In this document: in pieces, positions 16,157 through 25,050 of the stretch | How the letters are laid out: every line of letters begins with the position of its first letter | Numbering within the stretch: position 1 is the stretch's first letter | DNA from: Listeria cossartiae subsp. cossartiae | Lineage (GTDB): Bacteria > Bacillota > Bacilli > Lactobacillales > Listeriaceae | Assembly (NCBI RefSeq): GCF_014224155.1 | Contig: NZ_JAASUI010000001.1 | Coordinates: 248,001 to 312,000 of the forward strand | DNA length: 64,000 nt | Reading direction: 5' to 3' | Notes under the pieces: generated by a model | Seen by the model: the letters and a program-made list of their open reading frames with translations, nothing else | The model's database searches: none | What the model was told of the DNA's origin: nothing | Program-made: the position numbers and the translations under genes

Positions 16157-17113
16157 TTGCAGAAAGAGAAAGCACCGATAGGACTTTATTTTTTATTAAT
16201 TGCAGTGATGGCGAGTTGGGGCTTTAACGTCACGATGACAAAGGTGTTAGTTAGCTATTTTCCGACGGTTACGATGACGTCTTTTCGGATTTTCACCGCA
16301 GCGATTACCGTTATTATTATTTTATTTATTACGAAAAAATTGCGCCTGCCTACAAAGCGGGAATTTGGTTTGATTTTCCTAGCGAGTATTTTTAATATTG
16401 TTATCCATCATTTTTTCTTATCGAATGGGTTAAAGCTGACAACTGGGACGAATGCGGGGCTTATTCTTGGTTCTGCGCCGATTGTCGTGGCGATTTTTTC
16501 TGTGATTTTTCTCCGTGAACGAATTGGAGCTTGGCGAGCTGCCGGATTTTTAGCGGGGATTTTTGGGGTGAGTTTGGTCGTTCTTTCTAATGGGACGGGC
16601 GTGAGCGGGATTTCGATTGGAGATATCGACATTTTTATCGCGATGGCTTCTCAGGCGTTTAGTTTCATTATTATTAAAAAGCTCGCTGGATCGATGGACA
16701 CGGGGCTAATGACGGGATATATGCTTTTCCTTGGTTCGGTTATGTTGTTTGCTGTAAGTCGTTTCATGGAGCCTGCCGGGTTGTCAGAATTAATGGCAGT
16801 TCACTCGTGGAAACTGTGGCTCTTGTTTGTCGTATCAGCAGTAGTCGCAACGGCTTTTGGTAATTTCGTTTATAACTATGCGGTTGGAAAAATTGGCCCA
16901 TCGCGCTCCGCCATTTTTATGAATTTCAATCCATTATTTTCATTAATTGGCGCGTTGCTTTTCCTTGGTGAAGCAATTAGAATCCTACAGTTAGTTGGGT
17001 TCATTTTTATCATTATCGGCGTCCTGCTTGGTTCGGGGGCATTAATGGACCTTATTTATGAACGCAAAAAAAGAAAAATACGCGACCCGGAAAAGAAGTT
17101 TGACTTTTATTGA
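16157..17113 (+). CDS. EamA/DMT-family transporter
   Basis: 318 residues, starting at TTG 16157, which lies 8 bases after GGAG at 16145-16148; a GTG at 16148 would overlap that site. Ten hydrophobic segments form two EamA repeats, with typical signatures MASWGFNVTMTKVL near the start and SRSAIFMNFNPLFSLIGALLFLGEA in the second repeat. DMT exporters move metabolites, amino acids or drugs out of the cell. The leader with terminator in front suggests ligand-controlled expression, perhaps by the exported compound. The C-terminus is very basic. Confidence 0.9.
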   Translation: MQKEKAPIGLYFLLIAVMASWGFNVTMTKVLVSYFPTVTMTSFRIFTAAITVIIILFITKKLRLPTKREFGLIFLASIFNIVIHHFFLSNGLKLTTGTNAGLILGSAPIVVAIFSVIFLRERIGAWRAAGFLAGIFGVSLVVLSNGTGVSGISIGDIDIFIAMASQAFSFIIIKKLAGSMDTGLMTGYMLFLGSVMLFAVSRFMEPAGLSELMAVHSWKLWLLFVVSAVVATAFGNFVYNYAVGKIGPSRSAIFMNFNPLFSLIGALLFLGEAIRILQLVGFIFIIIGVLLGSGALMDLIYERKKRKIRDPEKKFDFY

Positions 17114-17177
17114 CCTTTATATTATAATTTGGTTAGTTACTTATTAAAAGTAACTTTAAAATGATAGGAGGGATAGC

Positions 17178-17402
17178 ATGAAATTGTTATTAAAAAATAT
17201 TAATGAACTTGCTGCAAAACAAAAAAGTGAAGGATTAACTGCTTTTGAAAAAGAAAGACAAGCTGCCCTTCGTCAAGAATACTTGAAAAAAATCAGAGGG
17301 ACAGTTCAAGATAATTTACACCATGTAACGATTATTGACCCACTTGGCGACGATGTAACTCCAAAAAAACTAAAAGAAATCCAAGCCGAATTAAGAGGCT
17401 GA
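17178..17402 (+). CDS. DUF896 (YnzC family) small protein
   Basis: 74 residues, ATG behind TAGGAGGGAT. The sequence MKLLLKNINELAAKQKSEGL with the following TAFEKERQAALRQEYLKKIRG is the conserved DUF896 core, a small helical-hairpin family common in Firmicutes. YneA-operon-linked relatives in Bacillus belong to the SOS response, but this gene is not in such a context and its function is unknown. A terminator follows. Confidence 0.9.
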   Translation: MKLLLKNINELAAKQKSEGLTAFEKERQAALRQEYLKKIRGTVQDNLHHVTIIDPLGDDVTPKKLKEIQAELRG

Positions 17403-17411
17403 CATAAGTCA

Positions 17412-17453
17412 TAGAAGGTTGAAAGAGCTCATTGCTTTTTCAGCCTTTTTTTT
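17412..17453 (+). terminator. Intrinsic terminator after DUF896
   Basis: AAGGTTGAAA pairs with TTTTTCAGCCTT across a loop and enters a T8 run. Confidence 0.8.
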
Positions 17454-17566
17454 GATAGAGCTAATTTACCATCTTGCGGATTCGAGTAGAGAAAAATGGT
17501 GCCGAACGCTTCTAACAGTTTGATGGAGACCGGTGCTACAATCAAGGTGAGAAAGGAGAGGATAAC

Positions 17567-18016
17567 ATGGAAATTGCAATTGCAGCTGATCATGGCGGAT
17601 TTCAGTTGAAAGAAAAAATCCGTGCGCATTTAATTGAAAGCGGCTACAAGGTGAAAGATTTTGGTTGTTATTCAGTCGAAAGCGTGGATTTTCCAGAGTA
17701 TGCCGCTAAAGTAGGACACTTTGTTGCAACTGAAAACACTCTAGGTGTACTCTGTTGCGGAACAGGGATTGGAATGTCCATGGCAGCCAACAAAATCAAA
17801 GGTGTGCGTGCTGCTGTCGTTTCAGATGCTTTTTCAGCAATGATGACTAGGCGACATAATAACAGTAATGTTCTTTGTCTTGGCGAACGTGTTCTGGGCG
17901 ATAGTCTGGCGTTACTCTTACTTGATACGTGGCTTGCGGCGGAATTTGAAGGCGGTAGGCATATGACAAGGCTCGGAAAATTGGCAGAGCTTGAAGAACG
18001 GGAGGGTGTTGAATGA
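17567..18016 (+). CDS. rpiB: Ribose-5-phosphate isomerase B / LacAB family
   Basis: 149 residues. RpiB isomerises ribose 5-phosphate and ribulose 5-phosphate, or similar sugar phosphates in the LacAB branch. Visible are the AADHGGFQLKE phosphate-binding start, the catalytic-Cys motif GVLCCGTGIGMSMAANKIKGVRAA, and the RRHNNSNVLCLGERV segment. It is the first gene of a long PTS/pentose-phosphate cluster running to 26322. The stop overlaps the next start by 4 bases (ATGA), so translation is coupled. TACAAT near 17535 may be its -10. Confidence 0.92.
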   Translation: MEIAIAADHGGFQLKEKIRAHLIESGYKVKDFGCYSVESVDFPEYAAKVGHFVATENTLGVLCCGTGIGMSMAANKIKGVRAAVVSDAFSAMMTRRHNNSNVLCLGERVLGDSLALLLLDTWLAAEFEGGRHMTRLGKLAELEEREGVE

Positions 18017-18681
18017 AAATGATTGCGGCTTCCATTATGTGCGCAGACTCGCTTCATCTAGCTGACGAACTTCGCGCACTCGAACAAGCAAATGTAAAAA
18101 TGCTTCATTGTGATGTGATGGATGGTGTTTTTGTAGAAAATGCAGCAATGGGCGCCTATGTCCTTCAAGATATAAAAAATAATACAGATATGTTGCTTGA
18201 TATTCATTTAGCTACAGTGAATCCTGATAAATTTGTGGATTTGTATGCGGCGATAAAGCCGGCTTATATGTCTTTCCACGTAGAAGCTTCACCTGATGTC
18301 GATGCGACTATAAACCATATTCGTGAGCTAGGAATCAAACCATCCATCGCCATCAGCCCGGATACAGAGATTGAACAGATTTATCCATTTTTAGATAAAG
18401 TCGATATGGTTTTAATGATGACCGTTAACCCAGGATTCGCCGGGCAAAAATTCCAGCATCATGTACTAGAAAAAATCGAAAAACTTCAAAAAGAGCTTGA
18501 AAGCCACACCAATAAACCATTAATTGAAGTAGACGGCAATATTTTTGAAGAAACAGTTCGGTTGCTTGAATCAATTGGCGCAGATGTCTATGTCGTTGGA
18601 ACAGCCGCATTATTTAACGACAAGGCAGGTAGTTATACAGAAAAACTGGCGCCACTCAGAGAAATTATCCAAGAAAGGTGA
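18013..18681 (+). CDS. Ribulose-phosphate 3-epimerase family protein (first copy)
   Basis: 222 residues, a TIM-barrel epimerase of the RPE family. Active-site elements are present: MLHCDVMDGVFVENA, the second metal-site His in LLDIHLATVNP, TVNPGFAGQKF, and the Asp in EVDGNI. Several positions differ from standard Rpe (HLAT for HLMI, DGNI for DGGI) and from the second copy at 23034. It may therefore epimerise a different sugar phosphate, such as a ketohexose phosphate. It is translationally coupled to rpiB. Confidence 0.85.
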   Translation: MKMIAASIMCADSLHLADELRALEQANVKMLHCDVMDGVFVENAAMGAYVLQDIKNNTDMLLDIHLATVNPDKFVDLYAAIKPAYMSFHVEASPDVDATINHIRELGIKPSIAISPDTEIEQIYPFLDKVDMVLMMTVNPGFAGQKFQHHVLEKIEKLQKELESHTNKPLIEVDGNIFEETVRLLESIGADVYVVGTAALFNDKAGSYTEKLAPLREIIQER

Positions 18682-18687
18682 GGGAAA

Positions 18688-19338
18688 ATGCATTTAGATT
18701 CAGCTAATTTAGAAGACGTGAAAAAAATTCAAACCAGCTCTATTTTTAAAGGAATTACTACGAACCCAACCATTTTAGTAAAAGAAAAATGCAATCGACA
18801 AACAGCGATTAATCGTATTTTAGAACTTACGGATAAACAAGTTTTTGTACAAACAGTTGGTTTTAGCTATGAGGAAATTTTGGCAGATGCGCGCATGTTA
18901 CTAGCGATGTTTGGGAAAGAAAAAATAGCTATTAAGATTCCGGCGCATGAGGCTGGTATTAACGTGATCGATACACTCAAAAAAGAGGATAAAACCATTC
19001 AAATCTTAGGAACTGCTATTTATTCGGCTGATCAAGCAATCGCGGCTGCCTTGGCTGGGGCAGATTTTGTTGCCCCATATGTGAATAGGATGAGCGCAGC
19101 GAACATCGATCCTTTTAAAGAAATCGCTCAAATGCGTCATTTTTTTGATAAAAAGGCACTTAAAACACAAATTATGGCAGCGAGCTTTAAACATAGCGGG
19201 CAAGTAATGAAAGCCTACGAAAGTGGTGCAGATACGGTAACTATTCCTTATGAAATTTATTTGCAAATGACCAATAAAGTTTTAGCAGTAGAAGCAATTC
19301 GTGTCTTTAATAAAGATGCTACATTGTACGAAAAGTAA
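18688..19338 (+). CDS. Transaldolase / fructose-6-phosphate aldolase family protein
   Basis: 216 residues, the short (FSA/TalC) class of transaldolase. It begins MHLDSANLEDVKKI and has the GITTNPTILVKE motif, the Schiff-base lysine segment IAIKIPAHEAG, and ADFVAPYVNRM. The short class acts as transaldolase or as fructose-6-phosphate aldolase; sequence alone does not decide which. It lies 6 bases after the epimerase with AAGGTGAGGG as ribosome binding site, so it is cotranscribed. With rpiB and the epimerase it can feed sugar phosphates into the pentose-phosphate pathway. Confidence 0.88.
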   Translation: MHLDSANLEDVKKIQTSSIFKGITTNPTILVKEKCNRQTAINRILELTDKQVFVQTVGFSYEEILADARMLLAMFGKEKIAIKIPAHEAGINVIDTLKKEDKTIQILGTAIYSADQAIAAALAGADFVAPYVNRMSAANIDPFKEIAQMRHFFDKKALKTQIMAASFKHSGQVMKAYESGADTVTIPYEIYLQMTNKVLAVEAIRVFNKDATLYEK

Positions 19339-19383
19339 CAATCTCCTTCTCATGTTGTGGAAGTGTGTGGAGAAAACTTGTGA

Positions 19384-19422
19384 TGAAAGCGCATTCTTAA
19401 GCGCCAAACCCTATGCTATAAT
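19384..19422 (+). promoter_or_regulatory. Candidate cre site and internal promoter before the PRD regulator
   Basis: TGAAAGCGCATTCT (19384-19397) matches the CcpA cre consensus at all fixed positions except the last base. TATAAT lies at 19417-19422 with a weak -35 that overlaps the cre. Binding of CcpA here would block transcription of the regulator and the PTS genes when glucose is present. Confidence 0.5.
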
Positions 19423-19446
19423 TAGGCTATCAAAGGGGGGAGACGC

Positions 19447-21507
19447 ATGTATCTGGATAACAGAAGTAAAACACTATTTCAAGAAGTTATAAAAAATCCG
19501 AACATTACAAATAAACAACTCGAAGTAAAGTATAAATTATCGCGTTACCAAATCAGCTATAGTTTTCAGAAAGTAAACGAATGGCTCAAGTGGAAAAATT
19601 ATCCAGAAGTAAAGCGTTCCAAAAACGGCCGATTTATATTAGAACCCGAGCTTACAGCGCTATTTTCTGAGAAAGAAACTCGAGATCCAAGCGTAGAATA
19701 CTTACCTTCTGAAAATGAACGTGCTAATTTAATTTTGCTAATGCTTTTAACAGCAAAAGAAGAACTATCCCTCGCCCATTTTACAACGAAGATTCAAGTA
19801 AGCAAAAACACCATTCTTCGTGATTTAAAAGTAGCGCAAAAGTTACTTCCTAAAGAAACAACTGTCACTTATAGTAGAGCATCGGGTTATCAGTTAGCAG
19901 GCAGTGAGTGGGAGCTGCGCAAGGTTCTGACACAAGTTGTAAGTAGCGTTAAAGAGATGTTCCGAGGAGAACACTATTTCCTATCGTATTCAGGAATTGA
20001 AAAAGTTCAACTTATGGAAATTCGCCGCACACTCGAAGAAGCCGAAGCGATGATGCAAATAAAATTCACCTATGAACAAATCGAATTACTACCCTATTTG
20101 CTATCCGTGATGTTCTTAAGAATCAGAGATCGGCGCTTAATCGACACTGCTTTTCATATTGATGAGAAATCACTTTCAGACACGCGAGAATACCACATTA
20201 CCGATATTTTGCTCGAAAAAACTGGCCCAGTTCCAGAACAAGAGCGACTTTTCATCACATTACAACTTCTTACAACAAACATTTTTTCCGGCGAAATTTT
20301 AACTGAAAAATTAACAGAAGACTTGGAAAAAGTTGTCCTCACATGCTTAGACTTATTCGAGAAAAAAGCACTTGTTTCCCTTAAAAACAAACATATCTTA
20401 ATCGAAAAATTACTCTTACATTTAAAACCAGCCTATTACCGGATTAAATACCAAATGAATTTAGAAGATACGCTTTATGAAAAATTCAACCAAGAATTCG
20501 AAGCGTTAAACTTCATTGTGAAAGAAGCATTTGACCCACTTGCGAAATTTATTGGTCGTGAAATTCCAGCCGGCGAGATTTTCTTCATTTCTTTGTTTAT
20601 TGGGAGCGATATGATACCGCAAAATGATATTTATCATAAGCAAAAACGTGCGATTGTTCTTTGTCCGAGCGGGGTTACTTTTTCGAAAATTATGGAAAAT
20701 ATTTTAGTAAAACTATTTCCGGAAATCCATTTTTATCCAACTATATCTGTTCGTGAATACGCCTTTTTTAAAGCAGAAGTAGATATTGTTTTTTCTTCCA
20801 TTCCATTAAAAGATGGCGAAAATGTCTTTGTTGTTCAACCGTTTATGAACGATATCGAAAAAACGCAACTGCGGCAACACGTCTTACAAAACTTATTTGG
20901 AATGGGAAATCAGCTCACGAGTATTGATAAAATCATGGAAGTTGTGGAACGTAACGCCGATATAAAGGATTCAAATGCAATACGAGATGGAATTATTGAT
21001 ATTTTGTCGGCTAACACAGCTACAGATGAAAATAAACGCGTGAAAAAAGTCTATTTACATGATTTAATCACCGAAGACAACATCATGATTTGTGAGGATG
21101 TTAAAAACTATCAAGAAGCGATTCGGTTAGCGAGTCAGCCGCTGTTACTGCAACAAGCAATTACCGCAAACTATGTAAAGACCATGATTGATAACCATAA
21201 GTTCCACGATCCGTACATTATTATCGGTGAAGATATTGCCATTCCACACGCTATGCCTAATGCAGGGGTGAATCGACTCGCTATGTCTCTTTTAGTTGTG
21301 AAAAATGGCGTATATTTTTCAGAAACAGAACAAGTTCATTTCGTAATAGTTATCGCACCAGTGGATAAAGAGCAACACATTGAAGCACTTTACCAAATTG
21401 TTCATTTAGCAGAGAATCATCAAATTTTAGATGATTTGCTCGAAAACGTAACGAAAGAAAAAATCATGCAAACAATCAACCAATTAGTAATTAGAGAGGA
21501 TGAATAA
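19447..21507 (+). CDS. BglG/MtlR-type PRD transcriptional regulator with EIIB and EIIA domains
   Basis: 686 residues. Order of parts: N-terminal winged-helix segments (ITNKQLEVKYKLSRYQISYSF and LAHFTTKIQVSKNTILRDLK), two PTS regulation domains around residues 170-390, an EIIB-like Cys site (RAIVLCPSGVTFSKIMENIL, near 400), and a C-terminal EIIA-type domain with the phospho-His motif EDIAIPHAMP near 600. This is the MtlR/LicR activator type: PTS phosphorylation at several sites tunes it. It surely controls the neighbouring galactitol-type PTS. ATG follows GGGGGGAG, and a candidate cre lies upstream. Confidence 0.93.
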   Translation: MYLDNRSKTLFQEVIKNPNITNKQLEVKYKLSRYQISYSFQKVNEWLKWKNYPEVKRSKNGRFILEPELTALFSEKETRDPSVEYLPSENERANLILLMLLTAKEELSLAHFTTKIQVSKNTILRDLKVAQKLLPKETTVTYSRASGYQLAGSEWELRKVLTQVVSSVKEMFRGEHYFLSYSGIEKVQLMEIRRTLEEAEAMMQIKFTYEQIELLPYLLSVMFLRIRDRRLIDTAFHIDEKSLSDTREYHITDILLEKTGPVPEQERLFITLQLLTTNIFSGEILTEKLTEDLEKVVLTCLDLFEKKALVSLKNKHILIEKLLLHLKPAYYRIKYQMNLEDTLYEKFNQEFEALNFIVKEAFDPLAKFIGREIPAGEIFFISLFIGSDMIPQNDIYHKQKRAIVLCPSGVTFSKIMENILVKLFPEIHFYPTISVREYAFFKAEVDIVFSSIPLKDGENVFVVQPFMNDIEKTQLRQHVLQNLFGMGNQLTSIDKIMEVVERNADIKDSNAIRDGIIDILSANTATDENKRVKKVYLHDLITEDNIMICEDVKNYQEAIRLASQPLLLQQAITANYVKTMIDNHKFHDPYIIIGEDIAIPHAMPNAGVNRLAMSLLVVKNGVYFSETEQVHFVIVIAPVDKEQHIEALYQIVHLAENHQILDDLLENVTKEKIMQTINQLVIREDE

Positions 21508-21510
21508 ATT

Positions 21511-22113
21511 TTGGATAAACAAGCTATTTTAGATAATATTCACCAAACATGGCAAGAAGAAGCAAATGCGATTTCACGTTTGCCGGAAGTAACGAGTGAA
21601 GAGGCTCTCGTTAAAACGGTTGAAACAATCGCCGAGTGCACAGGGAAAATTGTCGTAGCTGGTTGTGGAACGTCCGGCGTCGCTGCGAAAAAATTAGTAC
21701 ACTCTTTCAACTGTATCGAACGCCCGGCAGTCTTTTTAACCCCATCAGATGCTGTACATGGAACTCTCGGCGTACTTCAAAAAGAAGATATATTGATTCT
21801 CATTTCAAAAGGTGGGAATACAGGTGAGTTACTTAACTTAATTCCTGCTTGTAAAACAAAAGGAAGCACACTGATTGGTGTAACAGAAAACCCAGATTCC
21901 GTTATCGCCAAAGAAGCGGATATCTTTTTCCCAGTGAGTGTAAGCAAAGAACCAGATCCGTTTAATATGTTAGCCACGGCAAGTACAATGGCTGTTATTG
22001 CAAGTTTTGATGCAGTTATTGTTTGCTTAATGACCTATATGAATTACACAAAAGAGCAGTTTTCCGTCATCCATCCTGGTGGTGCCGTTGGAAACAAATT
22101 ATTAAATAAATAA
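21511..22113 (+). CDS. SIS-domain sugar-phosphate isomerase-like protein
   Basis: 200 residues, TTG start 3 bases after the regulator, with AGAGAGGATG upstream. A single SIS fold is seen: GKIVVAGCGTSGVAAKKLVHSF, the Ser/Thr-rich phosphate loop LILISKGGNTGELL, and the C-terminal VIHPGGAVGNKLL. This resembles arabinose-5-phosphate isomerase (KdsD/GutQ) without the CBS domains. In this cluster it probably isomerises a pentose or hexose phosphate derived from the imported polyol. Confidence 0.85.
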   Translation: MDKQAILDNIHQTWQEEANAISRLPEVTSEEALVKTVETIAECTGKIVVAGCGTSGVAAKKLVHSFNCIERPAVFLTPSDAVHGTLGVLQKEDILILISKGGNTGELLNLIPACKTKGSTLIGVTENPDSVIAKEADIFFPVSVSKEPDPFNMLATASTMAVIASFDAVIVCLMTYMNYTKEQFSVIHPGGAVGNKLLNK

Positions 22114-22140
22114 ACAAGCAGCCAGTCGGAGGGATGCAAT

Positions 22141-22608
22141 TTGGATGTATTAGAATATTTTAAAGAAGAAATGGTTCGATTTTCAAACGAACAAGATAAA
22201 GAAAAATTACTTACAGAAATGGCGGAACAGTTGTGTGAAGTGGGCGCAGTAAAGCCAAGTTATAAAGATGCTGTAATTAAACGGGAAAAAGTTTTTCCAA
22301 CCGGATTACTAACCGCGCACGCTGGGGTGGCCATTCCGCATACAGATAGCGAACATGTTATTCGGCCAGTGGTGGCTGTACGAATACTCAAGAAGCCCGT
22401 TTCATTTATTGAAATGGCCTCTGATAACGACGCAATCGATGTCAGAATTGTCTTTATGATGGCGCTAAGGAGTGCTGATGAACAACTAGATATGCTGCAA
22501 ACACTTATTCAACTTATTCAAGACGAGGAGGTGATGACGACCTTACTTAAAGCGCAAGAGACGGGAGATGTTCTTTCCGCAATAGAACATTTTTCTAAGA
22601 ATAATTAA
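22141..22608 (+). CDS. gatA: PTS EIIA component, galactitol/fructose type
   Basis: 155 residues, TTG start preceded by CGGAGGGATG. The phosphorylatable His lies in LLTAHAGVAIPHTDSEHV, the EIIA-2 motif; the C-terminal part (DVRIVFMMALRSADEQLDMLQTL) is also standard. EIIA takes phosphate from HPr and passes it to the EIIB encoded at 24743. Specificity is assigned from the neighbouring GatB- and GatC-like genes. Confidence 0.88.
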   Translation: MDVLEYFKEEMVRFSNEQDKEKLLTEMAEQLCEVGAVKPSYKDAVIKREKVFPTGLLTAHAGVAIPHTDSEHVIRPVVAVRILKKPVSFIEMASDNDAIDVRIVFMMALRSADEQLDMLQTLIQLIQDEEVMTTLLKAQETGDVLSAIEHFSKNN

Positions 22609-22624
22609 GGGAGGTCGGGAATAA

Positions 22625-23023
22625 ATGGGGAGTTTTTTTGCAAGTTTTGTAGACTGGCTAATAGGAAGTCCAGGTAGATTTGTCGTTAACTTAATTGAAG
22701 ATAATATGTTAATTTTCATGTTCGTAGTAATGATTTATGCCACCACCATTTTATACGCCAAGTGGACACTCGCATACTACTTACCGAAAAAAATGAATCA
22801 GTTAGTAGAAATGAAAACGTGGGAGCTGGACGAATTATATGCAGCGTGGCAAACAGAGAAAAAAGCTCTACCGTGGTACATTCTCGTGCCAAGTCGAAAT
22901 GAATTTTGGGTAAAATCAGCCCGAAACGCACCAGAATCAACGAAATTACTCCATTTTAGTCAACAAAAATTAAAACTAAGTGACAAAGAAAAGTTACAAA
23001 AAATCATAGAAATTCAATCTTGA
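22625..23023 (+). CDS. Membrane-anchored protein of unknown function within the PTS operon
   Basis: 132 residues, ATG behind AGGGAGGTCGG. One membrane segment is clear near residues 25-50 (NMLIFMFVVMIYATTILYAKWTLAYYL), and a second hydrophobic stretch near the N-terminus may be peripheral. The C-terminal ~80 residues are charged and Trp-rich (WELDELYAAWQTEKKALPWYIL) and should face the cytoplasm. I recognise no family. It sits tightly between gatA and an epimerase gene, so it may be an accessory to the permease or to the enzymes. Confidence 0.7.
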   Translation: MGSFFASFVDWLIGSPGRFVVNLIEDNMLIFMFVVMIYATTILYAKWTLAYYLPKKMNQLVEMKTWELDELYAAWQTEKKALPWYILVPSRNEFWVKSARNAPESTKLLHFSQQKLKLSDKEKLQKIIEIQS

Positions 23024-23033
23024 GGTGATAATA

Positions 23034-23684
23034 GTGGCAAAAATAGTTCCGTCTGTTTTTGGAGCAGACATTGGCAGAATTAATGAACAGTTAGAGGTTC
23101 TAGAGAAAAATGGCATTGATTTATTACATGTGGATATGATGGATGGCTCGTTCGTCCCAAACATTGCTTTTGGCCCTGATCAAATCAAAATGATGAAAAA
23201 AGGCACGAAGCTTCAATTTGATGTGCATATGATGGTGTATGAACCAGACCGTTATATTCCAAGATTAGTGGAAGCAGGCGCACATATGATTACAGTGCAC
23301 CAAGAAGCGACGACTCATTTGCACCGTACAATTCAACTAATTAAAAGTTACGGAGTTCGCGCGGGAGTGGTATTAAATCCAGGTACACCACCAAGCACTT
23401 TGGAATACGTGTTAGATGATATTGACTGTATTTTGCTTATGACTGTAAATCCAGGCTTAGGTGGTCAAAAATTCTTCCAATCAAGTTTAGAAAAAATTAG
23501 AAAAACCAAAGCGTATATTGGAAACCGTCCTATTCAAATTGAAGTAGATGGCGGAGTAAATGCTGAACTTGCGAAAGAATGCACACTTGCAGGCGCGGAT
23601 TTAATCGTTGTAGGATCTTATTTATTTGAAGGAGATATCGAAGCGAATTTGGAGAAGTTATCGAAAGGAGTTTTAACAGAATGA
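23034..23684 (+). CDS. rpe: Ribulose-phosphate 3-epimerase (second copy)
   Basis: 216 residues from GTG 23034, which is 8 bases after GAGG; the GTG at 23025 overlaps that site. This copy matches standard Rpe more closely than the first: LLHVDMMDGSFVPNIAFG, FDVHMMVYEPDRYI, LMTVNPGLGGQKF, QIEVDGGVN and IVVGSYLF. It interconverts ribulose 5-phosphate and xylulose 5-phosphate. Having two epimerases of different type in one cluster suggests the imported sugar alcohol is handled by more than one epimerisation step. Its stop overlaps the dehydrogenase start. Confidence 0.9.
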   Translation: MAKIVPSVFGADIGRINEQLEVLEKNGIDLLHVDMMDGSFVPNIAFGPDQIKMMKKGTKLQFDVHMMVYEPDRYIPRLVEAGAHMITVHQEATTHLHRTIQLIKSYGVRAGVVLNPGTPPSTLEYVLDDIDCILLMTVNPGLGGQKFFQSSLEKIRKTKAYIGNRPIQIEVDGGVNAELAKECTLAGADLIVVGSYLFEGDIEANLEKLSKGVLTE

Positions 23685-24727
23685 AAGCTTTAAAATTATA
23701 TGGAAAAAGAGATTTGCGTTATGAAGAAGCAGATATGCCAACAATCGAACAGCCTGATGATGTGATTTTGAAAGTAAATACAGTTGGAATTTGTGGTTCA
23801 GATATTTCGAGATACAGTAAACTTGGTCCGTATGTACCAGGAATGGTGTGGGGACACGAATTTTCAGGAGAAGTGATTGAGGTAGGTAGTGAGGTAACGG
23901 ATATTGAGATTGGTGATAGGGCTGCCGGATGCCCAGCACTCTATTGCGGTGAGTGTGAATACTGTAAAAAAGGCGAATTCGCCCGCTGTCGGAAGCTAAC
24001 AGTAATCGGAGCAAGACATCCCGGAGCCTATGCTGAGTATATCAAACTTCCAGCAGAAAATGTAGTAAAAATACCAGACGAATTAGATTATGAAGCTGCT
24101 GCACTTGTCGAGCCTTCCGCAGTGGTCGTTCATGGATTTTATCATACGAAATTACAAGCTGGCGATGATGTCGTCGTTGTCGGAAGCGGCAATATCGGTT
24201 TGCTAGCAATTCAATGGGCAAAAGTTTTTGGCGCAAGAAGGGTTATTGCAATTGATGTAGACGATAAAAAATTAGCGCTTGCGAAAGAAGTAGGAGCAGA
24301 CGTAGTTATTAATTCTTTAAAAGAAGATCCATTAGAAGTAGTCGCTGCACACACGGATGGTCTAAATGCTGATTTAGTTGTAGAAGCTGCGGGATCACCT
24401 ATTACATCTGCCCAAGTTTTTGCCTATGCGAAAAAAGGTGGAGGCGTCGTTTTCCTAGGAATTCCATACGCAGATGTAACAATCGAACGTTTCTATTTTG
24501 AAAAAATTGTGCGGAGTGAGCTTACAGTTTGGGGTTCATGGAACGCAATTTCTGCACCATTTCCAGGAAAAGAATGGCAAACAACCATTCACTTCTTAGC
24601 TAATAAACAAATCAACATTGAACCAATGATTACACATCGTCTTTCACTTGCTGAAGGACCAGAAGTTTTTGAGCGAATCTATGAAAGAAATGAATTTTTC
24701 GGGAAAGTATTATTTTTCCCAGAATGA
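23681..24727 (+). CDS. Zinc-dependent alcohol (polyol-phosphate) dehydrogenase, GatD-like
   Basis: 348 residues, a medium-chain dehydrogenase. The catalytic zinc site is GICGSDISRY and WGHEFSGEV; the structural zinc cluster is CPALYCGECEYCKKGEFARC; the NAD fold carries VVVGSGNIGLLAIQWAKVFGARRVIAIDVDD. It most likely oxidises the polyol phosphate delivered by the PTS (galactitol 1-phosphate or a pentitol phosphate). It overlaps rpe by 4 bases and lies just before gatB and gatC. Confidence 0.92.
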   Translation: MKALKLYGKRDLRYEEADMPTIEQPDDVILKVNTVGICGSDISRYSKLGPYVPGMVWGHEFSGEVIEVGSEVTDIEIGDRAAGCPALYCGECEYCKKGEFARCRKLTVIGARHPGAYAEYIKLPAENVVKIPDELDYEAAALVEPSAVVVHGFYHTKLQAGDDVVVVGSGNIGLLAIQWAKVFGARRVIAIDVDDKKLALAKEVGADVVINSLKEDPLEVVAAHTDGLNADLVVEAAGSPITSAQVFAYAKKGGGVVFLGIPYADVTIERFYFEKIVRSELTVWGSWNAISAPFPGKEWQTTIHFLANKQINIEPMITHRLSLAEGPEVFERIYERNEFFGKVLFFPE

Positions 24728-24742
24728 TAGGGGGATTTTAAG

Positions 24743-25036
24743 ATGAAAAAGAAGAAAATTTATGTGTGTTGTGGGACTGGAATTGCGACTTCCACAGTTA
24801 TTTCCAAAAAAGTGCGTGCGGTACTAGACGAAAAGCGCATTCCATATGAAATTAGTCAATGCACGGTTCAAGAAGTAGCGTCAAAAGTAAGCACATCTAA
24901 GCCAGACATTATTGTTAGCTCAACGACTGTTACAGGTGATGTTGGTGATGTACCAGTTGTCATTGGAAGATCATTTTTAACAGGCCTAAAAAAACAAGAA
25001 ACAATCGATGAAATACTCGCGATACTTCAAGATTAA
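24743..25036 (+). CDS. gatB: PTS EIIB component, galactitol type
   Basis: 97 residues. The phospho-Cys P-loop is at the N-terminus: KIYVCCGTGIATSTVISKKV. This is the small stand-alone EIIB of galactitol and pentitol systems. The ribosome binding site GGGGGATTTT precedes the ATG, and gatC follows 14 bases later. Confidence 0.92.
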   Translation: MKKKKIYVCCGTGIATSTVISKKVRAVLDEKRIPYEISQCTVQEVASKVSTSKPDIIVSSTTVTGDVGDVPVVIGRSFLTGLKKQETIDEILAILQD

Positions 25037-25050
25037 AGGGAGGGCACAAA